Position numbers and translations under genes: made by a program | Shown: one piece after another, positions 23,726 through 31,515 of the stretch | How the letters are laid out: each line of letters begins with the position of its first letter | How positions within the stretch are numbered: position 1 is the stretch's first letter | DNA from: JBDHUJ01 sp039809105 | GTDB lineage: Bacteria > Patescibacteriota > Saccharimonadia > Saccharimonadales > UBA4665 | Assembly (NCBI GenBank): GCA_039809105.1 | Contig: JBDHUJ010000010.1 | Span: 1 to 44,312, forward strand | DNA: 44,312 bases | Direction of reading: 5' to 3' | The notes under the pieces: model-generated | What the model saw: only the letters and a program-made list of their open reading frames with translations | Told to the model about the DNA's origin: nothing | Database searches by the model: none

Positions 23726-24439
23726 TTACAGTATATACCAAGCGCTTCCGTTAGAAACGACTGCGAGCGCAGTATATTGCAAGTCGAGGGTGAAGCTGGT
23801 CATGCCGTCTATGGTGTCGGAGCCGGAGCGCTGCACGGTGACGGTGTTGGCGCTGCCGTCGACGCGTTTTATGTAAAAGCGGTAGCCCGCCAGGCCGCTG
23901 GCGGCAGGGATGGTGATGGTGACATTGCCGCTGGTGGCGTTGGCGAAGACGACCGTGTCGCTGCTGCCGACGGTGTAGTTGGTGGTCTGGGTGGTGGTGG
24001 CGAAAGTCACGCCGGCATCGGTGCCCCAGGCTGGTACGCCACCAGAGACCTTTAGGACTTGGCCGGTACTGCCGATGCCTAGGCGGACAAAGTTGCCCGA
24101 GCTATCGCGATAGTAAGTATCGCCAGTAGCGCCAGATACGTCGTCATAAATAGCAACCTTTTTGCGTACGGTGCCGGTGGTGATGGTGAAGTACAGGCTG
24201 TCGGAGTTGAACTCGACCGCGCCGGCTTCGGGTGTGGTTAAAACGGTGCCGCTGGTGAACTTCAGCGGGGCAGTGCCAGCTGTGGCAGTCCCGGCCCGGA
24301 CGGTTATCTTTTGGTGACCACCGTTGACGGCGTTATCGGTGCCGTCGTCGTAGTGCTCCTTCATCAGGAACTGGCGGATGATATCCCCCCAGACCCCATC
24401 GTCACTGTTGACTATCGGTAATCGTTGCGGTGTCGACAT
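23726..24439 (-). CDS. Phage-tail-like structural protein, 237 aa
   Basis: The protein begins MSTPQRLPIVNSDDGVWGDI and has no signal peptide. The N-terminus (WGDIIRQFLMKEHYDDGTDN, then GGHQKITVRAGTATAGTAPL) and the middle (GDTYYRDSSGNFVRLGIGS, TGQVLKVSGGVPAWG) are typical of phage tail or fibre-attachment proteins; the last 80 residues (NVTITIPAASGLAGYRFYIK) form a beta domain found on many tail spikes. It is the first gene of the operon. TATAAT on the minus strand (24456 to 24451) lies 11 bases from ATG 24439, so the leader is only a few bases. Confidence 0.78.
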   Translation of the reverse strand: MSTPQRLPIVNSDDGVWGDIIRQFLMKEHYDDGTDNAVNGGHQKITVRAGTATAGTAPLKFTSGTVLTTPEAGAVEFNSDSLYFTITTGTVRKKVAIYDDVSGATGDTYYRDSSGNFVRLGIGSTGQVLKVSGGVPAWGTDAGVTFATTTQTTNYTVGSSDTVVFANATSGNVTITIPAASGLAGYRFYIKRVDGSANTVTVQRSGSDTIDGMTSFTLDLQYTALAVVSNGSAWYIL

Positions 24440-24488
24440 GCTTACGCTTGATTATACGCTATTCTAGCCAGTGGCCAGAATAGCGGGA

Positions 24489-24594
24489 AATGAACAAAGA
24501 ACAATGAGCAATGAACGGCCTGCATGCGCGTAAGTCCGAGTCCGCAATGTAGGCACTCAGGCTTATAAGCGCCGCTCATTGTTCATCGCTCATC
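24489..24594. repeat. Two-armed heptad element, intergenic
   Basis: The left arm is AATGAAC, AAAGAAC, AATGAGC, AATGAAC (24489-24516). The right arm is GCTCATT, GTTCATC, GCTCATC (24574-24594). The right arm is the inverted complement of the left-arm units, still in 7-base register. Confidence 0.85.
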
Positions 24595-24608
24595 GGCAGC
24601 TTTGCTGC

Positions 24609-24800
24609 CTACACGCCGAATTTGCTGGAGCCGAAGCCATGACCCGACTTGTCGTGGACGTGGACGACGGTTTTCGGGCGGTTCAGCATGTTCAACAGGT
24701 TGTTGAAGCCGAACAAAGCTAGCATAGCTGCGACGGTGAGTTGCAGGAATTGTTTGCGGGTAAGCTCTTTGTTTAGCTGTTCGTTTAAAATTTCGCGCAT
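24609..24800 (-). CDS. Small membrane protein, 63 aa
   Basis: A 63-aa protein beginning MREILNEQLNKELTRKQFLQ. It has one hydrophobic segment (LTVAAMLALFGFNNLLNML) preceded by the basic TRKQFLQ, then a His-rich polar tail (KTVVHVHDKSGHGFGSSKFGV). The topology is probably N-in with the tail outside. The TRKQFLQL stretch recalls the 'RRxFLxL' of Tat signals but lacks twin arginines. It lies just upstream of the tail-like operon, on the same strand, with a heptad element between. A partner or anchor function for that operon is possible but unproven. Confidence 0.7.
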   Translation of the reverse strand: MREILNEQLNKELTRKQFLQLTVAAMLALFGFNNLLNMLNRPKTVVHVHDKSGHGFGSSKFGV

Positions 24801-24890
24801 AGCGAAGCGTTTTTCTTTCGGAGCCTGAGCGTAACCGCATAGGCTCTCATTGACCCAACATAAGTAACTAAGGCCAGTATAGCATAAGCG

Positions 24891-25982
24891 CTATTTTTTG
24901 GTAGTTTTTTCGGGATTTTCGGCTTTTTCGGGGGTGGATTCGGTCTTTTTGGGGCTTCGCAGGCGCTTTGCGAGGTGGATAATCTTGCGCACCAGTGACC
25001 ACAAACCGGCCAGTATAAGCAGCGCGGCGATGAACATGCCAAGCAGAATCTTCCAGGGTATGACCCAGAAGCTGACTTGTCCCGCGATAGGCACGTCGTG
25101 CTGCCCGTCGCTGTACACGGCGACCAGTTTGGCGGTGTAGCGGCCCAGGCGGAAGTCGGCGGCATCGGCCCAGTTCCAGACTAGTTTCGTGGTGGTTTTG
25201 CCATTTTCGGTCGTGGTCTTGTATACGGGGAAGCCTTCGGTCCATTCGGTACTAAGGGTACGGCTGGTGTCGGGCAGTATGTAGCCCTTGGTTTCGTTGA
25301 CGGGCAGGGTGCTTAGGGGCGAACCGGTCTCGCCGCGCTGGACGAAGATGTTGCCATACGGTTGGACGATGGTGTTGCCGACATTCTTGAGCCGCACCGA
25401 GAACTTCGTTGGCAGGTACTCGTATACTTTTTTGTCGGCGTCAAAACTGACGACGTCCAGTTTGCTTGTGGCGCCCGGCCGGTCGACGTTCACCAGGGTA
25501 AAGACGGCCAGCGAACCTTTTATGGCACGACCAGCGGTGGGGGCGGGATTTTTGGTACGGCTTATGACCAGCGCGAAGGAGTAGCTGAAGCCGCTGTCTT
25601 TCGGCAGAGCGATGTGGATTTTCTGCGTGAACCACGCGCCGGGCTGGACGGTAAAGGTCGGATTACTAAAACTTATCCAGCTGGCGATGTCAGGCGGTGT
25701 GGTGTCGAGCAGGGTGACTTGGCCGGTGGCGTCGTTGAAGCGGAAGGCGCGGGGTTCTATTTTGAGTTCCTCGGTGGTGGTACCGGCATTACGGATTTGC
25801 AGTTCCAGGTCGGTCGCTTGGCCCGGCTTCAGAGTCGTTACCAGCGGGGAAGGGGTAACTTGCAGCGAAAAGTCGCCACTGCCAGCGGTGTCGGCTGCGC
25901 TTGCCCGGTGGCTCAGCCAGCCGGCGCAGAGCGTGGTGAGCAGCAAAGCGCTCAGTACAAGGTATGCCAGCCGTTTACGCAT
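24891..25982 (-). CDS. Membrane-anchored secreted protein, DUF916/WxL-interacting type, 363 aa
   Basis: I chose ATG 25982, which has AAAGGAGAAG upstream and overlaps the stop of the paralog before it by eight bases. It has a signal peptide (LAYLVLSALLLTTLCAGWLS), a first domain FSLQVTPSPLVTTLKPGQAT with ELKIEPRAFRF, a second with YEYLPTKFSVRLKNVGNTIV and QPYGNIFVQRG, a membrane helix (ILLGMFIAALLILAGLW) and a basic Lys/Pro/Glu tail. The order matches WxL-interacting proteins. It is about 60 percent similar by eye to the 25975 product, so the two are tandem duplicates. It probably holds a surface protein such as the 27157 product at the membrane. Confidence 0.85.
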   Translation of the reverse strand: MRKRLAYLVLSALLLTTLCAGWLSHRASAADTAGSGDFSLQVTPSPLVTTLKPGQATDLELQIRNAGTTTEELKIEPRAFRFNDATGQVTLLDTTPPDIASWISFSNPTFTVQPGAWFTQKIHIALPKDSGFSYSFALVISRTKNPAPTAGRAIKGSLAVFTLVNVDRPGATSKLDVVSFDADKKVYEYLPTKFSVRLKNVGNTIVQPYGNIFVQRGETGSPLSTLPVNETKGYILPDTSRTLSTEWTEGFPVYKTTTENGKTTTKLVWNWADAADFRLGRYTAKLVAVYSDGQHDVPIAGQVSFWVIPWKILLGMFIAALLILAGLWSLVRKIIHLAKRLRSPKKTESTPEKAENPEKTTKK

Positions 25983-27081
25983 CTTTCTTCTCCTTTGGCG
26001 GCGTCTTCTCGGTTTTGGCATCATCCGTCTGCCTGGCGGCTGCCAAGGCGCGTTTGACAGCCTTGTCGGTGCGCTTTTTGGCGCGCCAGCGGAAGAACAG
26101 CCACAATGCTACGATGACTACCAGCAGCACCAGAATGGTGCGCCACGGTATGACCCAGAAACTGACCTCGCCTTCCAGCGGAACGTCCCGTGTGCCATCA
26201 CTGTAAACGGCCACTAGCTTGGCGGTGTACCGCCCAAAGCGGAAGCTGGAAAGCTTATCCCAGTCCAGGTGGAGGCTCTTGCTCGTAACGCCCGCAGTAT
26301 CCGTGGCGATATGGTACACAGCGAAGCCGTTCGTCCATTCGGCGGAAGTGGAACGTTCGGTGCCAGGCAGAATATAGCTTTTGGCGCTGTTCACCGGCAG
26401 GGTAGAAATGGGTGTTTTCGAGCCGGAACTGCGCTGCACGAAGATGTTGCCATACGGTTGGACGATGGTGTTGCCGCTGTTTTTGAAGCGTACGGTGACG
26501 TTAACGGGCAGGAATTCGTACACGCGCCTGTCGGTGGTCAGGCTGGTGACCTCGAGCTTGCTGGTCGCGCCGGGCCGGTCGACATTTATGAGGGTAAAGA
26601 TTGCCAGCGAGCCTTTCAGCAGCCGGCTGCCTTCCACTGGTGTCGGATTGTTCTTGCGGCTTATAACCAGCGCAAAAGAGTAACTGAAGCCGCTATCTTT
26701 CGGGAGCGTGATGGTTACTGCTTCGGTCTGCCACTGTCCGGGCTGGACGGTAAAGGTTGGTGCGCTGAAGCTTATCCACTGGGCAATATCGGGCGGCGTG
26801 GTGTCTTTGAGTGTTACTTGGCCGCTGGAGCTGTCAAAACTGAAGGCGCGCGGTTCTATTTTGAGCTCTTCGGGCGAGGTGCCGGCGTTGCGGATTTTGA
26901 GTTCTAACTTGGTTGTTTCGCCTGGCTTGACCGTAGCGACTAACGGGGAAGGGGTAACCTGCAGCGAAAAGTCACCGGTCGAACTCGAAGACTGAGCGCT
27001 TGCAATGCCGCAACTGGCGCTCAGCACTGCCAGTAGCAGCCCGACGCCTGACGCCCATTTCTTAAGGCTCCCTCGCTTCAT
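25975..27081 (-). CDS. Membrane-anchored secreted protein, DUF916/WxL-interacting type, 368 aa
   Basis: It has a signal peptide (LKKWASGVGLLLAVLSASCG, cleavage near IASAQS), the same FSLQVTPSPLVATVKPGETT first domain, EFLPVNVTVRFKNSGNTIVQ second domain, a C-terminal membrane helix (TILVLLVVIVALWLFF) and a Lys/Ala/Glu cytoplasmic tail. It is translationally coupled to 24891 through ATGCGTAA. TATACT lies nine bases upstream of ATG 27081, so the leader is about two bases. The long charged tails of both copies could interact with cytoplasmic partners. Confidence 0.85.
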   Translation of the reverse strand: MKRGSLKKWASGVGLLLAVLSASCGIASAQSSSSTGDFSLQVTPSPLVATVKPGETTKLELKIRNAGTSPEELKIEPRAFSFDSSSGQVTLKDTTPPDIAQWISFSAPTFTVQPGQWQTEAVTITLPKDSGFSYSFALVISRKNNPTPVEGSRLLKGSLAIFTLINVDRPGATSKLEVTSLTTDRRVYEFLPVNVTVRFKNSGNTIVQPYGNIFVQRSSGSKTPISTLPVNSAKSYILPGTERSTSAEWTNGFAVYHIATDTAGVTSKSLHLDWDKLSSFRFGRYTAKLVAVYSDGTRDVPLEGEVSFWVIPWRTILVLLVVIVALWLFFRWRAKKRTDKAVKRALAAARQTDDAKTEKTPPKEKKDA

Positions 27082-27090
27082 GTACCACCT

Positions 27091-27096
27091 AGTATA
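27091..27096 (-). promoter_or_regulatory. -10 element of the DUF916-like gene pair
   Basis: TATACT on the minus strand, nine bases before ATG 27081. Confidence 0.55.
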
Positions 27097-27110
27097 CCCT
27101 AGTAAGACGA

Positions 27111-27140
27111 AAAACCGCGGTCAGTTTGCCGCGGTTTTTG
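27111..27140. terminator. Bidirectional terminator
   Basis: AAAACCGCGG pairs with CCGCGGTTTT across an eight-base loop; A and T runs flank the stem on both sides. It ends the minus-strand 27157-28194 transcript. Confidence 0.85.
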
Positions 27141-27156
27141 TAAGGCTCTAAGAAGT

Positions 27157-28194
27157 CTAGAACAGTCCGGCGCCGACGACGGTTATAGTGTCGGTGTAGT
27201 CGGTCGCAGCAGCGGTGGTCGGTGCGATGGCGACATTGTTGGTCAGCGTCAGCACGGCGGTGTCGGCTGTACCGTTAGAAGAAGCCAGTGAGCGAAGGGA
27301 AGTGTCCAGGCCGCCACCCTTACCAGTAGAGCCGCCGACGAATGGTGTGGCGACGGTAATAGTGCCGCTACCTGCCGTTTGTGTCTGAGTAACGCCGGTG
27401 TTGTAGCCTTCGGTGCCGGCCGAGAGTGTCGAGTTGGTGCCAGGGGTAGTCGAAGCGATGGTCTTCGATGCTGCCGCCGAACTAATGCCGGTGTTAGCGT
27501 CTTTTGCCCAGACCATCCAGCCGTTCTTGGCGTTGGTGTTCACTGTAGCGGTACGAGGGGTAGGGCTAGAACCGACCGAGCCAGTGCCCAAAGTACCGAG
27601 GGCGTCAGTGTTGCCGCTGAGCGCGAACGAGAACGTCGAAGGTACGGTTGCGGTGACGACAATCTGGTCATCGGCTATGGTCGCGGTTGCGAACTGGGCG
27701 GTGTCGATATCACTCGGGCCGGTAGCTTGCGTAGTAACGGAACCAAGGTTGCTGCTGGTCGCGCTTGATTTGGTCGTGACGGCCGCGCTGTTGGTCCAGT
27801 TGAAACAGTAGAGCGTGCCGACAGTCAGGTCACCGCTCGGGAAGGTGACATCTTGGCTCGAAACGGTGGTCGCTGTCGCGATGCTCGGCCAGGCGGTACC
27901 GCCGGTGGGCCATGCGGTGTTAGTGGTGTCGACGGTAAAGTTGGCCGCGGAACCTAGTGTGTAGCCAGTAGGGAAGCTGACTGTAACGGTTGCTTCGGTA
28001 GCGGTGGTGGCCGGTTTGGCGCATACGGTACCGGTAGTCGCGGTGCTTATCTTCATGCGGTCAAAACGTACGAACACTTGTGTAAGAGAAGCGGCATGCG
28101 TAATCTGCGAGACCAAAACGGGGGTAGCTATGGCGAAGACCAAAACAGCCGCAGGGACTAGCCACGGAGTTCTTTTAATCGTTTGTACGTTCAT
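27157..28194 (-). CDS. Secreted surface protein, 345 aa
   Basis: It has a signal peptide (MNVQTIKRTPWLVPAAVLVF, then AIATPVLVSQITHAA). The mature protein is Thr/Ser/Ala-rich, with TVTVSFPTGYTLGSAANFTV and TVTATVPSTFSFALSGNTD, then AKNGWMVWAKDANTGISS. A terminal ATDYTDTITVVGAGLF resembles the last strand of WxL-like beta-sandwiches ('Y.atit'). It has two cysteines. It has no LPxTG or membrane anchor, so non-covalent attachment is expected, perhaps through the DUF916-like proteins encoded next. Own promoter at 28230-28258, leader about 35 bases with AGGA. Confidence 0.78.
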   Translation of the reverse strand: MNVQTIKRTPWLVPAAVLVFAIATPVLVSQITHAASLTQVFVRFDRMKISTATTGTVCAKPATTATEATVTVSFPTGYTLGSAANFTVDTTNTAWPTGGTAWPSIATATTVSSQDVTFPSGDLTVGTLYCFNWTNSAAVTTKSSATSSNLGSVTTQATGPSDIDTAQFATATIADDQIVVTATVPSTFSFALSGNTDALGTLGTGSVGSSPTPRTATVNTNAKNGWMVWAKDANTGISSAAASKTIASTTPGTNSTLSAGTEGYNTGVTQTQTAGSGTITVATPFVGGSTGKGGGLDTSLRSLASSNGTADTAVLTLTNNVAIAPTTAAATDYTDTITVVGAGLF

Positions 28195-28229
28195 TTTTAT
28201 GTTTATCCTATTAGATAGTAGTTACGTTT

Positions 28230-28258
28230 ATCTTAGTCCGAGTTTACACATTTGTAAA
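28230..28258 (-). promoter_or_regulatory. Promoter of the 345-aa surface protein gene
   Basis: On the minus strand: TTTACA (28258 to 28253), 17 bases, TAAGAT (28235 to 28230). Confidence 0.65.
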
Positions 28259-28349
28259 ATATAAAACAATGTGGCACGTAATATACTTCGGTTACCTGTG
28301 CATAACTACGAGACATAGGGAGGGACTGCCGGTGTCGTACTCTGTGGAT

Positions 28350-28919
28350 TTACTCACTAACCCAATTCCATGTTTGTAGTATTTTATACAACAAAGTGTA
28401 TTGTGCCTGTTTGGTTCCGGGGTCGCCCGAAACAGTCACCTCGACGAACCGGCTGCCATGTGGCCAGAACAGCGTCACCATACCACCATCGGCCGACTCG
28501 AAGGTGCTGCTGCCGGCCGGAAGCTGCGCGTTGGTGCTGGGGCGGTAGGTGGCGGTATCGGTTGTGCGCAAATGGTAATCGGCCACACCCGGCAAGCCAT
28601 CGGCCGGCAACGGCCCGCCGCTAAAGCCAGCCTGCTGGCGCGCGCCTTGGCTGGTTGCCAGGACTCGTACGGGTAATTCGCTCGTCGGCGCCGAGGCGTC
28701 TTTTTGCACGAAACCTGCCGGTAGTTCGGTTGTGAACAGGCTGGTCTGTACGACGAGCGGGGAAGCGGCTTTGGACGCCTGTGTGGAAGCCGTAGTTTTG
28801 CCGGTGTGTACGGTGCCTTCGGCGGGTCCGTTGCTCCAGCTGCCAAGGAGCCAGAGGGCTGCGGCAAGGCAGACGGCGAGTACCGTGGCGGCAATCAACC
28901 AGTTTTTCTTGCGTTTCAT
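28350..28919 (-). CDS. Membrane-anchored extracellular protein, 189 aa
   Basis: I chose ATG 28919 (MKRKKNWLIAATVL), which overlaps the preceding stop as ATGA. An N-terminal membrane segment (WLIAATVLAVCLAAALWLLG) is followed by a Ser/Thr-rich linker and an extracellular domain of about 130 residues (FTTELPAGFVQKDASAPT, GGMVTLFWPHGSRFVEVTV). It reads like a small exported domain of unknown function; I do not recognise a named family. It is coupled to the PKD-like membrane protein upstream, so the two probably act together. Confidence 0.7.
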   Translation of the reverse strand: MKRKKNWLIAATVLAVCLAAALWLLGSWSNGPAEGTVHTGKTTASTQASKAASPLVVQTSLFTTELPAGFVQKDASAPTSELPVRVLATSQGARQQAGFSGGPLPADGLPGVADYHLRTTDTATYRPSTNAQLPAGSSTFESADGGMVTLFWPHGSRFVEVTVSGDPGTKQAQYTLLYKILQTWNWVSE

Positions 28920-29938
28920 CGGCGGGCGGTTCGTTTGCTGGCAGTACTGCTCCGGGCTGACTTGCGGCGAGTGACGGTTGCCAGGGCAAGCTGCTGCGCG
29001 TTCCGGTGCTCTATCGCCCACAGCGCCAGCAGTACCAGCAGCATAAGAATGTAGGTGAGATACAGCCAGCGGCTGAAAGGCGTTGTAGTGCTGCCCGGCA
29101 GTGTCAGGCTGCCGGCGCTAGGCGTGGCGGGGCTGACGGCCGAGATGCGCATTTGCAGCTCGTGGTTGGCGCTGTCGCGCAGGGTTATGGTTATGCGGTA
29201 CGACGGCTTGACTGTGTCGTACTGGTGCTGGGCGCGCACTGGGTTGTTCCCGACGTTGCGTAGCCAGGTGACATCACCGTCGCCCCAGGCGATGTTGACA
29301 GTGTATGGCGGCTGTCCGCCGGCGAAACTGCCATTCCAGACGGCCGGTTTACTGGGGCCGTAGACGATGAAGGGGCTTTGGCTGTGGATTTCGAGTTCCT
29401 GCTCGCCTGCGCCGCGCGGCGTGCTTCTGGTGGTACCGGCGGGTTGTGGCGACGTGGTTCGTGCGGCCGGTGCGGCGCCGGGCAGGTAGGTGACAGCTGT
29501 GGGTTGGCTGCTCCCGCCCACACCGTTCGTTATGGTAGTGACTGTCGCAACCAGCATCTGTTTGCCGGTGTGCAGTGACACGGGTATGGCGAAGCTGCCC
29601 AGGGTGCTGCATTGTTGTGACCCGAGAGCGGCCGGGCCTTCGTATATGACGATGATAACCGGCGGCGTGATGATGGGACAACTGCCCGCGATGGTGATAT
29701 TTGGCGTGCCATATACGCTGCCGTTTGCCGGCGAGGTGATGATGGGAGGTTCGGCGGGGATGGGGGCTAGAATCTGTGCGCTGACATCGTAGCTGGCGGC
29801 CGCGGCTAAGCGGTTTGTCAGCAGCATGCAGGCGCCGGCCAGCACGACCACGAGCGCCAGCGCCCGATAGGACGTGTGCCGGTGGTGCAGGACCTTGCCG
29901 GTGTGTTTGTGGTGGTGTAGCTTGAGTAGTTTACGCAT
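28916..29938 (-). CDS. Membrane-anchored extracellular protein with PKD-like domain, 340 aa
   Basis: It starts with a His/Lys-rich leader (MRKLLKLHHHKHTGKVLHHR) before the hydrophobic signal (ALALVVVLAGACMLL), a start I recall from Saccharibacteria. An Ig-like domain follows (PPIITSPANGSVYGTPNITI), then a Pro/Thr linker, then a PKD-like repeat (FAGGQPPYTVNIAWGDGDVT, YDTVKPSYRITITLRD), and a C-terminal membrane helix (LYLTYILMLLVLLALWAIE) with a basic tail. Topology: anchored by the C-terminal helix with two extracellular beta domains. The gene is coupled to 28350. Confidence 0.78.
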   Translation of the reverse strand: MRKLLKLHHHKHTGKVLHHRHTSYRALALVVVLAGACMLLTNRLAAAASYDVSAQILAPIPAEPPIITSPANGSVYGTPNITIAGSCPIITPPVIIVIYEGPAALGSQQCSTLGSFAIPVSLHTGKQMLVATVTTITNGVGGSSQPTAVTYLPGAAPAARTTSPQPAGTTRSTPRGAGEQELEIHSQSPFIVYGPSKPAVWNGSFAGGQPPYTVNIAWGDGDVTWLRNVGNNPVRAQHQYDTVKPSYRITITLRDSANHELQMRISAVSPATPSAGSLTLPGSTTTPFSRWLYLTYILMLLVLLALWAIEHRNAQQLALATVTRRKSARSSTASKRTARR

Positions 29939-30040
29939 GTTTGTTTTGCCTGTGGCCTATAGCTAGTTTACTATAAATATTCGGTCATCTTTTGCTTATA
30001 CTTGCAATAATCTGTCAAACCAGGGAAAATATAGGGAATT

Positions 30041-31324
30041 ATGACTGAGGCGCTACAAATAAGTATCGACGAGGATTTTGAATCCACAGTCGTAGCCCCT
30101 GACTCGCCACGTCGTGCCCTTAGCCTGGTTCCAACGGTACTGGAGCATACGGTCGAGAAACCCGAAGCACAAACCCTGAGCGATTCCGATGCGGATGTCT
30201 TCGAGGAGGTAACGCAAAAAGACCTCGACGAAGATGCGCCTCCTACTGACTCCATTCGCTGGTACCTGAACAAAATCGCCCGGGCCGGTAACGTAGATGA
30301 AAATGGCAGAGCAAAAACTCTTGAAGCCGAAGAAGAAGCTGAGCTAAGCCGGCAAATTGAGGCTGGTTTGATTGCAGGGCGAGTGCTTGAGCTGCGGCGC
30401 GACCCTTCGCCCGGAAATATCGAGCGTATTACTCTTTCTCAGACCTGGAGCCGTGTAGGCACACGTAGCCCCGAAAAAGTGTGGGGCGTGTCCAGGGAGC
30501 GAGCGCAGCAAGATGTAGCCGAGCTTCTGCGGATAGCTCAGCGCCCCGACATCATTGATGACGATTTGGAGCTCCTGGCCCAAGAAGGTAGGGAAGCTCG
30601 CGAGCTCATGGTTGCTTCTAATTACCGTCTTGTTATTCCGCAGACTAAGAGGTACAGGGGCAGCGCTGTGCCAGAGTTAGATCTCATCCAAGAAGGTAAT
30701 CTCGGGGTGATGCGCGCGGTGGAGAAATTCGATTTTAAAAGGGATAGGAAGTTCAGTACCTACGCAGTCCCCTGGATACAGCAGTTCATGCAGCGGGCAG
30801 TACCGTCGCAGGGCCGAAATATCGCTATCCCGATAAACATATTCGATTTGATGAGAAGAATGAATCGGATAAGTGGTGTTTTGAGCGCAGAGCTTGGTCG
30901 TGAGCCGACGGATAAAGAGCTGGCGGCTGAAATGGAGCTATCGGCTCAGGAGGTCAGGGAACTGCAAGTTGCTATGCGCGAAACGACCAGCCTGAATACG
31001 CCGGTGGGAGATGGAGACTCTACGCTCGAAGCATATCTTGCAGACAAACGGCCAACGGATGCGGCCGGGGCAGAGGGACAAATCGCTATGTTGAATGAGT
31101 TGGGCGCAGCGCTACAGGTACTTATTGCGGATAGGACAATTACCGTACAAGATAGGGAGATTTTCTTAAAAATACATGGTCTTTGGGGAGATGGCCGGAC
31201 GCACATCATACGCAATATTTCCCAGCAAACAGGTCTCAGCGAGCACCGTATCCAGACAATAAGTAAACTTTGTAAGGCTAAGATTGCCGAAGTCGCTCCA
31301 GAACTCAGGCGTTTCATACAGTAG
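30041..31324 (+). CDS. Second sigma-70 family factor, 427 aa
   Basis: Region 2 is clear: ASNYRLVIPQTKRYRG, LDLIQEGNLGVMRAVEKFDF and KFSTYAVPWIQQFMQRAV. Region 3 (LSAELGREPTDKELAAEM) follows. Region 4 is divergent: HIIRNISQQTGLSEHRIQTI in place of the RpoD helix EEVGQEFSVTRERIRQI, so its -35 preference is probably different. Between regions 1.2 (SIRWYLNKIARAG) and 2.1 there is an unusual insert of about 75 residues (SPEKVWGVSRERAQQDVAEL). The acidic N-terminus of about 75 residues also differs from RpoD. It is likely an alternative sigma factor of group 2 type. It precedes polA but a terminal-repeat element separates them. Confidence 0.9.
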   Translation: MTEALQISIDEDFESTVVAPDSPRRALSLVPTVLEHTVEKPEAQTLSDSDADVFEEVTQKDLDEDAPPTDSIRWYLNKIARAGNVDENGRAKTLEAEEEAELSRQIEAGLIAGRVLELRRDPSPGNIERITLSQTWSRVGTRSPEKVWGVSRERAQQDVAELLRIAQRPDIIDDDLELLAQEGREARELMVASNYRLVIPQTKRYRGSAVPELDLIQEGNLGVMRAVEKFDFKRDRKFSTYAVPWIQQFMQRAVPSQGRNIAIPINIFDLMRRMNRISGVLSAELGREPTDKELAAEMELSAQEVRELQVAMRETTSLNTPVGDGDSTLEAYLADKRPTDAAGAEGQIAMLNELGAALQVLIADRTITVQDREIFLKIHGLWGDGRTHIIRNISQQTGLSEHRIQTISKLCKAKIAEVAPELRRFIQ

Positions 31325-31331
31325 AGACAAA

Positions 31332-31496
31332 TGAACTCATTTCAAAACTCGCTTCCCAGACTAAAACTTGCAGATTGTGGGCTGGAGTGTTTGGAACGGG
31401 AGGAAGCGTAACGGTGGTTACGGTGACGAGTGCTCCGGACGCTCTGGCCTGCAAGGCTGCGGGTTTTAGGCGGAATGGAGTTTTGAAATGAGTTCA
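31332..31496. mobile_element. 165-bp miniature element with 19-bp terminal inverted repeats
   Basis: TGAACTCATTTCAAAACTC (31332-31350) is the perfect inverted complement of 31478-31496. The interior (31351-31477) has no coding potential. It fills the space between the sigma factor stop and the polA promoter. The size and structure are those of a MITE; no target duplication is clear. Confidence 0.75.
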
Positions 31497-31502
31497 ATAG
31501 GC

Positions 31503-31508
31503 TATACT
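31503..31508 (+). promoter_or_regulatory. -10 element of polA
   Basis: TATACT, seven bases before ATG 31516. It is six bases outside the right end of the miniature element, so that element could influence polA transcription. Confidence 0.65.
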
Positions 31509-31515
31509 GACAGGT

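Noticed and set aside
23730..23735. TATACT on the minus strand as a promoter for the 638-aa fibre gene
   Set aside because: It lies inside the last codons of the preceding operon gene, has no -35, and the genes are 19 bases apart, so cotranscription is more likely.
25362..26057. Plus-strand frames opposite the DUF916-like pair
   Set aside because: Shadows of two homologous minus-strand genes.
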